NCBI RefSeq assembly: GCF_963675165.1 | Contig: NC_087377.1 | Location: 10,526,632-10,590,631, forward strand | Origin: Halichondria panicea | Taxonomy: Eukaryota; Porifera; Demospongiae; Suberitida; Halichondriidae | DNA: 64,000 nt | Direction of reading: 5' to 3' | Part shown: positions 35,376 through 47,500 of the stretch, piece after piece | How positions within the stretch are numbered: the stretch's first letter is position 1 | Layout: the number at the start of each line of letters is the position of its first letter | Notes under the pieces: model-generated | Databases searched by the model: none | What the model was told of the DNA's origin: nothing | What the model saw: the letters and a program-made list of their open reading frames with translations, nothing else | Program-made: the position numbers and the translations under genes

Positions 35376-35964
35376 GATCATTAGTAATAGTTCATTGAAC
35401 TAGTCTGTGTAGACTGAGTTCTTGGAAGGGGGGGGGGGTGTTTACAGCTCTTATTTGAAACTTCTAAGTATAATCATGGCTATAATGTTGCATGACTATG
35501 CAGGTGGTCTTTGCAGCAAACTGTTTCCAAGGCAATCATAATAAACATTGAATTGCATGACTGCATGCATGTGCATACATGTGTAGTAATTCTAATGAAA
35601 GTATCAGATCCCTGGATGGATTTATTAAACTTCGCATGCTCACAAAACGCATTCACAAAAACGCTCTCAACTGATGTGAACGCACATGCTATATGCATGC
35701 TTGTGAAGAGCATTTGAGTGCATAGAGCACTTTTATTAGTCGAAAGTACTAAATGCATTCTAGGAATGTTTACCTCTAATAAAAGTAACACAGGCTGATT
35801 GGTTGATCAGTGCAAACTTCGAATAAAGCCGCAGCTCCGTAAGTCTAACAACGGTCAAAGGTTGTGTGGCAATCTTCCTCTGCCAGCCACACGTTTGCTT
35901 AATCTAGTACGACCGCAAATGAGGAAAAGTGTCGTCACTTTAGTTTGAATTTGAAATTGAGTAC

Positions 35965-37394
35965 CTCTTTCTCTTTGCTGCCTCCACGGGCACTGATAGG
36001 CCAGCTGTGTGTATTGGGAGGGGGTGGTCCCCCTGCATGTCAAGCTGGACCCCATGCATAGCAACAGAGCCGCTAGCTCTCTTCTGATTTAACGGAGACT
36101 TGATTCCCAGTCGTGCCCTAATGAGGTCAGTGTTCTGATGGAGCTCCGTCAGTAGGAGGGTGTGGTCTCGATAAGATAGCCACTCCCACATATAGAGAAT
36201 GATCCCAGCAATAAATGCAATGTAGCGACAATACCACAGGTAGCTGCATGTGGAGGTTTCCTGTAGAGAGAGGGAGACTCCATGACAAAGTAAAGGGGCA
36301 ATGGGTAAAGGAAAGTACACAGTCACGCAGAACTACTGTATTTATGGATGCAGACACTTCAACTTGTGGCCCATTCTTATGACAGGATTGGGAAACAGAC
36401 AGGTACTGTGAGACCACACTAAATGTCAAAGCTATCCGAAAGTACTGAAGACGCTATAATACAGAGTGCAATGTATGTGACTATAATTATGTCTGTGGTT
36501 CAATGTCAGTTTGAAGTTTGAAGACAGTAATCCTCTGCACAAGAATCAATTTCTTATTTACTGTACATAAACAATGCACTCTGAAAGGAAATCGTGATGA
36601 TGATGCAAGAGGTTTGCCACAAACCACAAGGTGCATATTAACAATCCCTTTACATTCAATGTTGTAAGAGCTTAGCAATCCTCTGTACAAACATAGTACA
36701 CTAAACATGACTGTATTGGGTGTAGGGATAACAACATACCATAGCCTCAGGTGGTGGTCTGCTCCCAGCCCCTCCCCCCAGAACAAGGTAACCAAACAAC
36801 CTTCTCACGATCACCTCGACAACCAGCTCTCCAAACAGCAGCAGGTAGAGCTTGAACCGACTGTAACCAAACCGAGGTAGAAACAGAATCACCAGCAAAG
36901 ATGCAACGAAAACTGCAAAAGTTTCATAGCCCACAAATTCAATCAGGAAGAGAGACATTAGATAACGGACACTCTCTTGTAGTGTGCCAAACATTTCTGC
37001 CAATAGCAGCTTTTGTTTCTTTGCCATTTCATTAACATCATCGAAATGACGATCCATACTCCTCCTGGTGTCATCAAGTGAGGAAGCTATTCGTCTGTCT
37101 TGGTCTATAATGGCTGCCTGGTTGTCCAAGGCCTGGTTTTGTTTGACTTCCATTTCACAGTGGAAGTCAAGAGATTCTTCCACGGCTAATCGACTTTGTT
37201 CCACATCAGTAATCTTCTTACATGTTGTGTTGAGTCTGGCCACAGCATCTTTCCAACACAAGCTGCTCACTGTCTTCTCCCAAAGCTTTTCTCTGATCAT
37301 CGGAACTAGAGTCTGAGGAGGTCGTGGTAAGGATGATTAGGGATAGCAGAAGAGTAGTTAGAGTAGATTGCGAGAGGTGAGAGAGCAGCATCAT
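35965..37394 (-). pseudogene. Kar5/GEX1/Brambleberry-like relic, two deletions
   Basis: First exon 37394-36740 and second exon 36260-35965. A 26-bp deletion near 37280 (gtcttctcccaaagc, where the 17 kb copy has 41 bases) shifts the frame after QRKALGE. A further in-frame deletion of 79 codons removes the second half of the cysteine domain and the start of the coiled coil (DVEQSRLAV joins EESLDFHCEM). The TM segment (GYETFAVFVASLLVILFLPR) is intact. Exon 2 has lost one base in the run of C near 36030. No exons 3 or 4 follow. Inactive. Confidence 0.8.
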
Positions 37395-38161
37395 GGTTTT
37401 ACAGGACTCGGTTTTTTGGACGACAGGTTCTGAGTGGTCTTGACTGGCAAAGGATGTCAAAAATGTAAATGTCAAAAATGTAAATGTTAACACAACCATC
37501 CACGTGGGTGTTAAAAGTGCTGATTCAGCACTTACTGTTCGAAAGTTTATTGTTTGTTTTGAGTAGCAGTGAAGTAATTTTAGTGTTGCTTATGTTCACT
37601 ACATACTAAATAGGACGTACTAAAGCTGATAGGAAGCTCAATATTAGCTAATTAAAGCGGCAAGTACCTCGGTTCGGGGATACATTACAATTCCAACCGT
37701 GCTATCGCACACTTTTGTTTTCTGGATTATTATGTCATCATTGCAAGAGCTACGACGTTGCTATTCAACCCAGCTTGTTCCTAAGGTATGTAAGTCGGCT
37801 TGTGTAGGGTCAGATTCTGCATATCGCAGTTTATTTTTGCTTACCGTAGTGCTAAATCGTTCGAAAATACGTGTCGTGCGAAGTTCCATTGTTTACTCTA
37901 ATCATAATCATTAGATTGAAATACTTCACTTATAATTGCCAGGTCTTACTCCCTTTAAGATTCATTGCCCTTTTTATACTGTTCTAGTGTGTGTATTAAC
38001 GTTGGTTATAGTTATGAATAATTAAATTGGCTCGTAAAAATAATTATAAAATTATGTTTCATTATAGATACTGGTATAGCCAACATTTTAGTGTACATAA
38101 TAGGTTCTAGGTGCATGTAAAGTGCATAAGCAGTGTAAAACAACTATATTTATAATTATAG

Positions 38162-41100
38162 CTACTGAAAATTAATGAAGCGGTTTGGGTTCAAATTTCT
38201 ACGACAATTGCGTACGGCAAATGAAAACAGTACAATGAAAACAATAAAGACAATTAGTAAGATGGTCCCGATAGGTACACTCAAAGAGAGGATGAGCGTC
38301 AACTTCGAAGAGTCTTCTGCAGATTAAGATAAATTATGTCAATTTATTATAACCCCCGTACACCCATACATGCATGCATGCAACTGGAACAAATTCATTA
38401 ATTAATTAACTTCTCAAGGGACGTTATAAAGCTATCAAGTAAAATTACTAAGCGGGTAATTTTGCATTCTGTTGTTCTATTATATGCGTACCTAGCTATT
38501 CATATAAACGTCAAAGTTATAACAAATGGACAGATTGGACACTCACCTGTGAGTGTAATAGATTGCTGACTTTCTGCAATCAAACAATGCTGTCCAGTAG
38601 TAGAAGACATCCATTCAATTGATACCCCATAATTAGTCCCTGGCATTAGATCCATAATGGAAATATTGAACGGTTGATTAACCGCACAACGCAGATCAAA
38701 GGATGTGCTTGCATTCTTACAGGTGCTGCCACAGTTTGAGAGTTGAGTTGATTTTAGAAAAACATTTGATATCTCGTAGTCCTTTAAACTTAAACAGCTG
38801 AAATGTATGGTTACTATGATTTCATCATATGTAGTATAGCTGATGTTGAATGTTAGGTTCACTGTATTGGTATTGGTCAATACATTAATCATATATATAC
38901 TTGCTATAGGACACTTACCTTTATCTTGTAGGCACTGACATATGGTGCCATTTTTTTGACCTGTATATATACCAGCATTATTATTAATCTATACGTGCAT
39001 GTTACAAAGTTAATAACGCACCCTGGAAAGTGCTTGGTTCGGATTGAACACACTGACTAAACGCTGTCATGTTTACTTGAAACGGTGCACAACTCTGCGG
39101 TAGGTCATCAAGTTCCAGGCAGAAGTTTGATTTCAGTATAGCACGATCAAGAATGGTATCACCTGTGGCATCATTTACCACCACTACTGTTCCTATCACA
39201 GGACTCCATTCTTCACTTTCGGATGTAGCGCATACAGAGTTATTGCTGCTGTTATATGTAAGATTTGGTGGATACTGGGGACCTGCATGGACATTTTATA
39301 TTTCATGTCATAACAATTATAGTCACACTAAGCTCTTTATTTTACCAACCTTGCACTATAATTCTGTTTTGACTTTCGATCACTCTCACATCAGAGTTAC
39401 CAATTAGTTCTTCTTTAACTAGCAGTATTTTTGTGTCATTGCTATCACGATCAAGATTCTTCCAACATATCCTGTCATTGTCTTGTAGCTCGATGTTATA
39501 AGTTGTAAGATTAAATACAAAGCAATAACAGCTTTTAAATGTGGGTCCAAGCTCCCTCTCCGCAAATACAGGACAAATACAGTCATCATCAGATTTCGGA
39601 TGTGTCGGCCACATGACACGTAGATCATTTTTATTTTCTGGTAGGTAGACACAAGATGTCTGACCTTCAGGTATGCAGGTGTTGTTGGTAGTCTCTGTAT
39701 ATGAAAATCAAGGACAGGTCAAAATTTATCTTTCTTACCATTTACATCTGTTCTGTAGAGATACCCAAGCGTTGCAAAGGGTTCATTGTCTCCATTGGTA
39801 AAATTCTTTGCATATGTTGTACCATATGCGTCAATGTCTTGAAAATGCTTGCTTGGTATCGAAAAAATAGGCTCCATGACATTTGAAAGATCATCCCATA
39901 GTATAGTGCCATATTTAATCACGTCGGTGATGAAAAATATATCAGGTTCTGCACCTAAACTGGTACTGTCCACCTCTGATTGGATTTTGAATCCAAATTC
40001 CTTATAGGCTAAAGTCAGGTTCACCAATCGGCTGATAAGTTTAACCCTGGCTGTGTTTGACTGACTGTATACAGCTGCATGCACTATAATGAATATAATG
40101 TAATTATACGGACTATCCATGCACGACTCTGATATTTGCTGTCGTGCATAAAAATGTACTGTATATACGTATTGACTTACAGGTTTCGTTATCTTTTGGG
40201 ATACTCGGTCGTAAAGAAAGGGACACTGTGTACAGCAGCCCAATGCTGTTGTCAACTGTGGTGTAGCATTCATATACAGTGCCTGTTGTGCTGCTCATTG
40301 CAGGATTCACAATGATCCCACCATAGTGCTTTGAATGCCAACGAGGAAGCTCCGTTACAGGATAGATAACTCCATCAATCCTCCATAGTGTCACAGCGTG
40401 CGTTCCTATGGCTGGTACGCAAGGTAAAAATATCACATCGTTCTCTGTAGCTTGGAAGTTAAGTCCCCTATCAATGTTTAAGTCCGTCTTCAGCTGACCT
40501 ATAGTCCCTATGTGCATGTATATACATTATTATAGATTGCTTTTTATGTTCGCATGCATGCAATTGCTATTTTTGCGTATATAGCTGTAATTTCCGGGGG
40601 ACAGAATATTCGTTGTTTTTGTGGTTGGAGCTCTGACCACGAACATTTTACCCACGAATGAAGCGATCTTGCCTAAATATGTTGCTCAACCACAAATGTT
40701 TTGCCCCCCCCCCCTCGAAATTACCGGCTATAATTATGATACGGTATTACGTACTTATAAGTTATGAGCCAGATATAATTATTTATAAACGCATTATTTG
40801 TGCATATAATTATTATGATAGTACCTGATGAGTGATCACTTTCAGAAGGAATCACTACCAAGTGATTGGAGTACAGTTGCTCAAGGTTTGACATACTGTA
40901 AGTATAACAATTGTAATCACCAACATCTTGAAGTGAGACATCTCTTATAAATAAGCCACTTGACACTCTTTGTAGCTGATTAGGCAAGCTTTCCACAGTA
41001 AAAATGACATCATTCACTTCCCAAACAATTGATAGACTGCTTGCAAGTGGGTAACTACAAGGCAGAAAAACACTATCTCCTTCATGGCTGACCAAAGTCA

Positions 41101-41293
41101 GTTCAAAAGAGTTGCTCCCAAAGCATGGAATTGCCAACCATAGAATGCCTGCAAAAATGTTGCATGCATGCATGGAACAGTAGTAAAGTCAGTTTCTACA
41201 TTCAGTTGGCTGCATGCCTGTATTCTGCTGTTACAGAAAAAACTTACAGATCAGCACTCCAATGATAGTCTGTGGTTTCCTGTGTTTAGGCAT
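38162..41293 (-). CDS. Ig-X-Y-FN3 single-pass receptor, 730 aa
   Basis: Nine exons complement(join(38162..38316,38547..38903,38919..38960,39022..39282,39350..39694,39739..40074,40181..40507,40825..41148,41248..41293)), every intron phase 1. Residues 1-29 signal peptide; about 30-123 Ig 1 (FLPCSYPL, IVWEVND, DVGDYNCYTYS); 124-232 Ig 2 (FLPCVPAI, LWRIDGV, VYECYTTV); 233-344 module X (ARVKLISRL); 345-459 Cys-rich module Y (DDDCIC, CYCFVF); 460-546 FN3-like (PQYPPNLTY); 547-560 a 42-bp microexon; 561-679 FN3 (DLMPGTNYGVSIEWM); about 688-712 TM; short tail RNCRRNLNPNRFINFQ without tyrosine. X and Y also occur in the 6848-8515 gene. Probable cell-surface recognition or adhesion receptor; ligand unknown. 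The exon 5 donor (gttggt) and the exon 1 limits are the least certain. A near-identical copy lies at 61336-64000. Confidence 0.8.
40578..40735. mobile_element. Short inverted-repeat element in receptor intron
   Basis: agctgtaatttccggggg on the left pairs imperfectly with cccctcgaaattaccggct on the right; inner repeats accacgaacattttaccc and caaccacaaatgttttgcc. It is present identically at 63764-63921 in the duplicate, so it inserted before the duplication. A related fragment is at about 49712-49800. Confidence 0.5.
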
Positions 41294-41614
41294 TTCTTTT
41301 GCATACATATTAAACTTATAAGCATCACTTTAGATTATAGATCTATATTATAGGTCACTATAATTAATACAAACAGTCAGTGTATATTATACATGCATGA
41401 TGCCATGCAGATCTAGCACAATTTGCAATTGCATGACCTGCATTGAATATAATTATTTCCCACATGCACATTGCACATGCAATATGTGAATGTCATTATA
41501 GGCTGCTAGCCTCGATCCCAGGCCGAGTTTTCGCTTTTATAACGGTTAGGCAAACAACTGGGCCTGGTACTAGTTGTCTGCGCATGCGTCAAATTTTCAT
41601 TGTATATTTGTGGT

Positions 41615-42794
41615 TAGCCTCGATTCCAGGCCGCTGAGAAAGGCGGCCTGGTATACATTTTTTTTTTTTTTTTTTAGCCTTTATGGCACTGTTTACGCAT
41701 GCGCCAGAATTACCAAGAATCTTGGTAATCGTAAATTGTAGTATATTTATCAGTATTCTTATTCCGCATTTAGTTGTAAAACATTGATATCCGTTTCATT
41801 TATAATGATGTCATTGAAAAAAGAAATCTAGTCCAAGTTGTGTAATGGCTGCTACCTTCTGACAGGACCAGTGCACCTCTCTCTGAAAGAAGTGTTGTGA
41901 TGGTGATTTCTCCTCTTGTTTCTCTGAGTGAAGCCATCTTCAAAGTGTTAGTGTGTCTGTTTGACGTTCAGTGCCATTCTCTCTGGAAGGAAGTATTGTT
42001 GTGACATTTGCCGAAAATTGGTCACAGAGTAAGTACGTGGTATCTGATCCGAGAACTGTGTGGCCTGAATGTGTTTACAATCCGAGGGACTTGTTGCTTG
42101 AGTGTGTATCTGGACTTGTTGCTTGAGTGTGTATTAATGGATAGTGCTTTCAATGGTAAATCTATTGTGTAAATCAATAAGTAGTCCTCACATTATGTTA
42201 CGTCACAGCCACTGTACTTATCCACATTTATTTTTTACCCACAGGTTTAACTAATTTCTTATGAGATTAACTTGTCGCCTGAGTGTGTATCCGATCCGAG
42301 CCTCAAGTTAATGAATAAATCTACAGAGCTAATGTTTTACTTAGCTGTCTCTGTCTACAGTTATACAGAGAGGTAGCCTCTCCTTTTTCTTTTTTCTGTT
42401 CTTTAGGCCACTCCAAGTGATACTCTGGTTTCTGGTCCACCGCCCGCATCAGATTTTATTCTTGGATTTCTATCTCATTATTGGATTTCTATCTCATTAT
42501 TTCTACTACGCATGCGCAGAATGGTCCATGTGGTACAAAATAGTGTGATAATGATATTCATTTGCAAAATAATGAGGTGAAATTGATAATGACATAATGA
42601 GAAAAGCCGCCCGCCCGCATGCAATTAGAAAAACTTCAGGACCAGAAACCAGAGTGTCACTTGGAGTGGCCTTATCACAATAACTGTTTTAACGTTCAAT
42701 GAGATAAAATACGGTAAATAATAAATTAATTGTCCACCCACGCGCCAACAGTAAATACCAGGCCCACTATTCAAGGGGCTGGGGAGTCAGTCTA
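41615..42794. mobile_element. Nested 1180-bp element
   Basis: Bounded by perfect 9-bp copies of atttgtggt (41606-41614, 42795-42803); the uninterrupted sequence is seen at 31460. Left end tagcctcgattccaggccgc, right end ccaggcccactatt... to gagtcagtcta, so the ends are only loosely inverted. It contains tandem cttgttgcttgagtgtgta repeats near 42090-42130 and a further element at 42404-42674. Confidence 0.75.
42404..42674. mobile_element. Third-level nested inverted-repeat element
   Basis: taggccactccaagtgatac with ctctggtttctggtcc at the left and the reverse complement ggaccagaaaccagagtg with tcacttggagtggccta-type bases at the right. It lies inside 41615-42794, itself inside 41507-43759. 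Confidence 0.65.
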
Positions 42795-44060
42795 ATTTGT
42801 GGTCGGCAAAAATATTTAATAAATCAATAATCGAAATTTGTACACAGAAAATGCACAGAGTGAGTACACAAAAGATGCACATAGGGAGCTGCTTCACAAA
42901 GGCCTGGGGAGTTGCCAGTTGTGCTGCAGCACAATTACAGTGACCCAGGGCAACTTCAGGATGATTGAATGCCTTCAAATTACGTTTCAAAAAGATTTAG
43001 CAGGCTGCTGGACTTCTCTGATTCTAGGCCCCAACTCGTAACTCATTGCTTGAGAAAACGTAGATTCTCTTGATGTCTCTGAGCTACCCAGCAACGCTCG
43101 AATGAGCAGATCATACTCCAGTCCTGTGTCTGTGAGTATAGGACAATATTAAAAGAAACCAAAGACGGTTAAACCCTTACCTCAAACTGTCCAGTCTCGT
43201 CCGTTAGTATAGCCAAGAGGAGCACTGTTGGGACAGCTGGATATTAGCCATTGCTCCTGTACAGAGAAGTAGACATTTTAAATACGTGTAGAAATTTCTC
43301 GGTTATAGTGTCATTGTCGACGAGCTGATGATGGCAGCACCAAGTTCTCTAGCTCACACTCTTCACTTGATCCACCATATTAATGATGAAACTATAGTCT
43401 ACCTACATTCTTGCCAAACATGAACAAGACTTGATAGCATAGCCGGCCATAGGGCCCACACAAAAATATCTGACCTTAACAAGCTTGACAAAGCTTTATA
43501 CCTCTTCCCTTGTTGTTCAGTCTTCAGAATAAGCTTCAGAGAAGAGAGAAGCTTCAGCTAAGAGCCATTCCAATTGATTTCCAATAATGATAAAACGGGA
43601 ACTGACTTCTAGTACACGATAGTACACGAATATAAATGTCACGAAAGTGAACGAGAATATCCATTCGTCAGAATCTGACGAACGATTGACGCATGCGCAG
43701 ACAACTAGTACCTCGCCTAACCGTTATAAAAGCGAAAACTCGGCCTGGGATCGAGGCTAATAGGCTGCATGAATGTGCAGGCCGGTGCATTTAGATCCTT
43801 ACCATGATGATCACACATGCATACAGCTATATATATAGGGTGGTAGATTTAATATGCTCGAGATATTATCTATACAAAAAAATGATTATGCTATTCTTTT
43901 ATGCTCAAGTTAACAGCCTATATTTGCCTATTATATTCCCACATTATTCCTCAAAAGTACAACATAGACCCCATGTCATCGTACAAGTAACATTGAGCTA
44001 TAAATAATGGCCACAGGACTCGTTATTAACACTAGAATGCTATAAGGAGATAATCAACTA

Positions 44061-44215
44061 CAGTGGAACCCCTCTATAACGGACACCTTTGAGGAACAAT
44101 GTTTTGGCCTTTAATATACAGAGGTGGCCTTTGTTGAGAGGTTGTTTTTTGTACACAAACTGTTCATTTGGGACCTGTCACCTGGGTTCCTGGCATTTAT
44201 ATATAAGTTTCACTG
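44061..44215. mobile_element. pogo/Tigger-like remnant, 155 bp
   Basis: Begins cagtggaacccctctataac after TA and ends tttcactg before TA. The right end is short and imperfect. In this position it lies just beyond the last exon of the 44546-50863 receptor. Confidence 0.45.
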
Positions 44216-44545
44216 TACCATGCATGCAGTACATACTTTCATCAGGATTTGTTTTTACTATTATTTATTTGTACTGACCTGCATGTATTAAGTCTTCCAA
44301 AACCTGCCTATCATTCTCATAAAGGCCAACATTAAGCCAGCACAATTCTCACCAAAAATAATGTGCCTAATCAACTAACCCCTATACATGCAGCTATACA
44401 TGCATCATAAGTTTAAGGTTAATCACAACTTACAACTGCTGTCACTGACACACAGTGGATAAATTTTTTTGCACGGGTATATATCCATTTAGCCGGCATT
44501 ATATACTTATGCTGGCTTAAATAGATCATTATATAGTTTGTGTAC

Positions 44546-47500
44546 TCAGTTGTTCAGCTCTTTGACTGTAGTATAAGCTTCATTTACTTCCATATGAATT
44601 GGATCTTTGCTTGCTTCCATTCCGATGAACACCACCTTATTCAATATTTGGTCGTACACTGGTTCAGGTAAGTTAGGTTCCTCGTAGATATGCAGAGAAT
44701 TGCCTATATCATACAAAGTAAGGTGGTTATTATTATATATATATATACAGGCCCAGTTTTTAAACTATAGCATGCAGTATATGTATAATAGTTACAATGA
44801 AACTAGTCTCGCAAGCTAGCCGCTACAAAAATGATAGCCCAATACTAATGAAATATACACCAAAATGTGGTCGTGTCTGATAAATCGATTAATCAGACAA
44901 AATAAACAGACACAGGAACCTACAGATCACTGAAGAGGCAGAGCCACAAGATTTAAGGTGCTTTTGGTCGCTAAAAGTCTCCCCTACAACACATTTTTGG
45001 AGGTTATATAATAATGTTGTTAATATAGGTAGACCTATTGTCGGGTGAAAATCAGCTTGTTTCGCCTATCCGTTCTCCTCCGGCAGCTGTCTGATTATAC
45101 GTTCTGTCTGATAATTGATACTTTACTCTACCAACTGCCAACTAGATCTACCAACTCCCAACTGCCAACTCCCAACTATACCAACCAACTACCAACTACC
45201 AACTATATACCAACTCCCAACTGCCAACTATACGCGTTTGAACTATCAAGTAGCAAGTGCGAACTACCAACTACGTGGTTGAACTATATCAAGTAGCAAC
45301 TACGAACTACCAACTCTACGCATTTGAACTATCTGAACTATCAACTACGAGTAGCACTCAGGGCCACCGTAAAGCTACACTACACTGCACTTGCAGCTGA
45401 AGTGGTCCCGTACTAGGAAAAGGGTCACTAAAGTAGAAAGCTAGAATCGTGACTGGTCTGGATCCTAACACCAAGCGGAAGGAGCCATACTTCTCTATAG
45501 CCTCGAGACCAGTCTTTCATTATCTGAAAAGAACGCCTATTATTCTAGGTCAGCACAATAGCATTAACAGTGGATATTGTTGGACTTCAATCTCATTGTG
45601 TCTGTTTAGTACGTGCAGACTATACCAGCTGGTCAAGTTCCAATGTAGAACTCGTTTAGCTGAGTCAGCGAGTGATTAGGCTTGATGATTGCGGTAACAG
45701 CAAACTGACACAACAAGACAATGAATAACTCATTGCCTTTCCTGCTAGCTGCGGTTACAACAGCTAGTATCTGTGACGTAGGTCTGGAGGAATGCCTTTT
45801 GTGTGTATTGGGTGGTGATAAAACAGGGAATAAGGAAATGAGAAATGAGAAACAAAAAATAGGAAATGAGGAAACAAGAAATAGGTTATGATCGTCAATG
45901 ATTATGACATTTTTATAATATTATAGATACGCAAAAGTAATGAACTGATATCAGCCAAGAAGCTAGTATAGGTGACTAAGTGTTTAGAATTAGTTGAGTC
46001 AAGTATATATAGTAGCTAGCACTGAAAAGTTTCATCGGCACCTCCACACAGTCTTTGTCGATACATTGTAGGAATTAAGTTACCATCACTTCAGATGACA
46101 CAGTGAGCTTTCTTTCATTAAAGTAGTATCAGCCTTCACTATAGGCATTGCTTGTGTATGGTAGTGGGAATTGCTTTCTTCACCCAGAAACTGAACCCTG
46201 TACGTAGCGAGATCAGATACCAGACCGTGTACTACCAAACCATGTCATTACTTCCTGCAGCTTTACGACAGGACTGGCAGACTAGAAATTGCTTGGTTTG
46301 ACAAACAGTATTGGAAGTTTCTTTGCTGCTACATGTAGATGTTGACATTGAGTCCAGTCAATTGACTATCACTTGCTCACCAGATTGTGAAAAATCGGTA
46401 AATGTATTGCCAGTATAGAGAAGTTAAGGTAGAGGGTATCACACCGTGTACCAGTTAGTATGCATGCCTGTATAATGCCATGATGGCAGAAGAGCCGACC
46501 AGTAGCTAAGTATAATTTATGCAAGCTTGTCTTCAAACTTGCTCAGAATTATTCTTGTTTCTCATTTCTGTTCTCATTTCTGTTCTCATTTCCTTATTTC
46601 CTATTTCTTATTCCTCATTTCCTCATTTCTTGTTTCTTATTTCCTCATTTCCTATTTCTTATTTCCTCATTTCTTGTTTCCTTCCCTCATTCCCTGTTTT
46701 ATCACCACCCCAGTCTATTGGAGTTGCGTACTCTTCCTAATGAACTCTTGGTCTATACCAGTGGCAGATCCAGAGGGGGTTCTTTTGGTTCAATTGAACC
46801 CCCTTTGAGAAAGAAATGAGTGGGAGGCTCAAGCAACTAGTTAGCAAGTTGTTCCTTTCTTACTAGCTTTCACATGCACTTCTCACTTACCTTTAGTCCT
46901 TGTTAGTCCTATAAAGCTTTGTCTGTGTAGTTTCAGTGACTATGAAGGCTAAAAACTCTCCAGCGTAGTGCATGCAGATTGCTTATGAAAAGTGATGACC
47001 TTTTTTAGGAAAAAATTCGGTGTGTTAATGCGCATGCTCACTGTTTCGAAGAAGTGACTACCTTTTTTTAGGTAAAATAACAGTCCTTGCACTCGCTCAG
47101 AGCCCTGGAACCCCTCTTTCAAGAATTCTAGATCCACCACTGTATACTATATAGCTAGCTGCACGTTGCAGTAAGCATCACAATGATATTCACGGGTAGT
47201 TATGGTTGTTGCGAGCAATTATCAGTCCAGGACCAATTAAAATGCAATTAGACAAGTTCTATACATTGGAACTAGCCTTGATTCAAGGCCGACATTGGAA
47301 CTTGACCAGGCGTTCTTTCAGATAACAAACGGCTGGTCTCGAGGCTAACTTCTCTAAGACTGTGATCATGCATGTACCACTAAAAGTTTTAGCATGCCTC
47401 TTGAGTTTACTCTGGTTTTGCTAGGATTAGATAATTATATCACTCTTCTGGTTTCTTTATAATCATGTCACCAGCCGAGAGTTTGCACTCTAGTGCTGGT

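Larger units (their letters stand above)
35857..40815. repeat. Segmental duplication block 2, left copy
   Basis: Matches 59101-64000. From about 38230 to 40814 the two copies run at a constant offset of 23186 bp with very few differences. Left of that they diverge: this copy has a roughly 400-bp unique insert at about 37490-37890, and the other copy has a unique stretch at about 61010-61300. The right limit of the homology is beyond the window in the second copy. Confidence 0.9.
41507..43759. mobile_element. Second copy of the 31373 element, with nested insertion
   Basis: Same 80-bp ends as 31373-32456. Perfect 9-bp target duplication ataggctgc (41498-41506 and 43760-43768). The interior from 42804 on matches 31460 onward almost base for base. 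Interrupted by the 1180-bp insertion 41615-42794. Confidence 0.85.
45498..47347. mobile_element. 13235-type element split by nested insertions, 9-bp target duplication
   Basis: Perfect flanks acttctcta (45489-45497 and 47348-47356). The left arm tagcctcgagaccagtc and right arm ggctggtctcgaggcta match the 13235-13530 element, including ggtcaagttccaatgtagaa and gagtcagcgagtga. About 1.4 kb of other elements sits between the arms. Confidence 0.8.

Noticed and set aside
36127-36429. Open frames starting MTFSVVSQYLSVSQS, seen in several karyogamy copies
   Set aside because: They run through intron and an alternative frame of exon 2; the true frame encodes YLWYCRYIAF and follows a good acceptor.
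45121-45345. CRISPR-like tandem caact repeats
   Set aside because: Units vary in length and order and have no regular unique spacers; it is a degenerate minisatellite in eukaryotic DNA.
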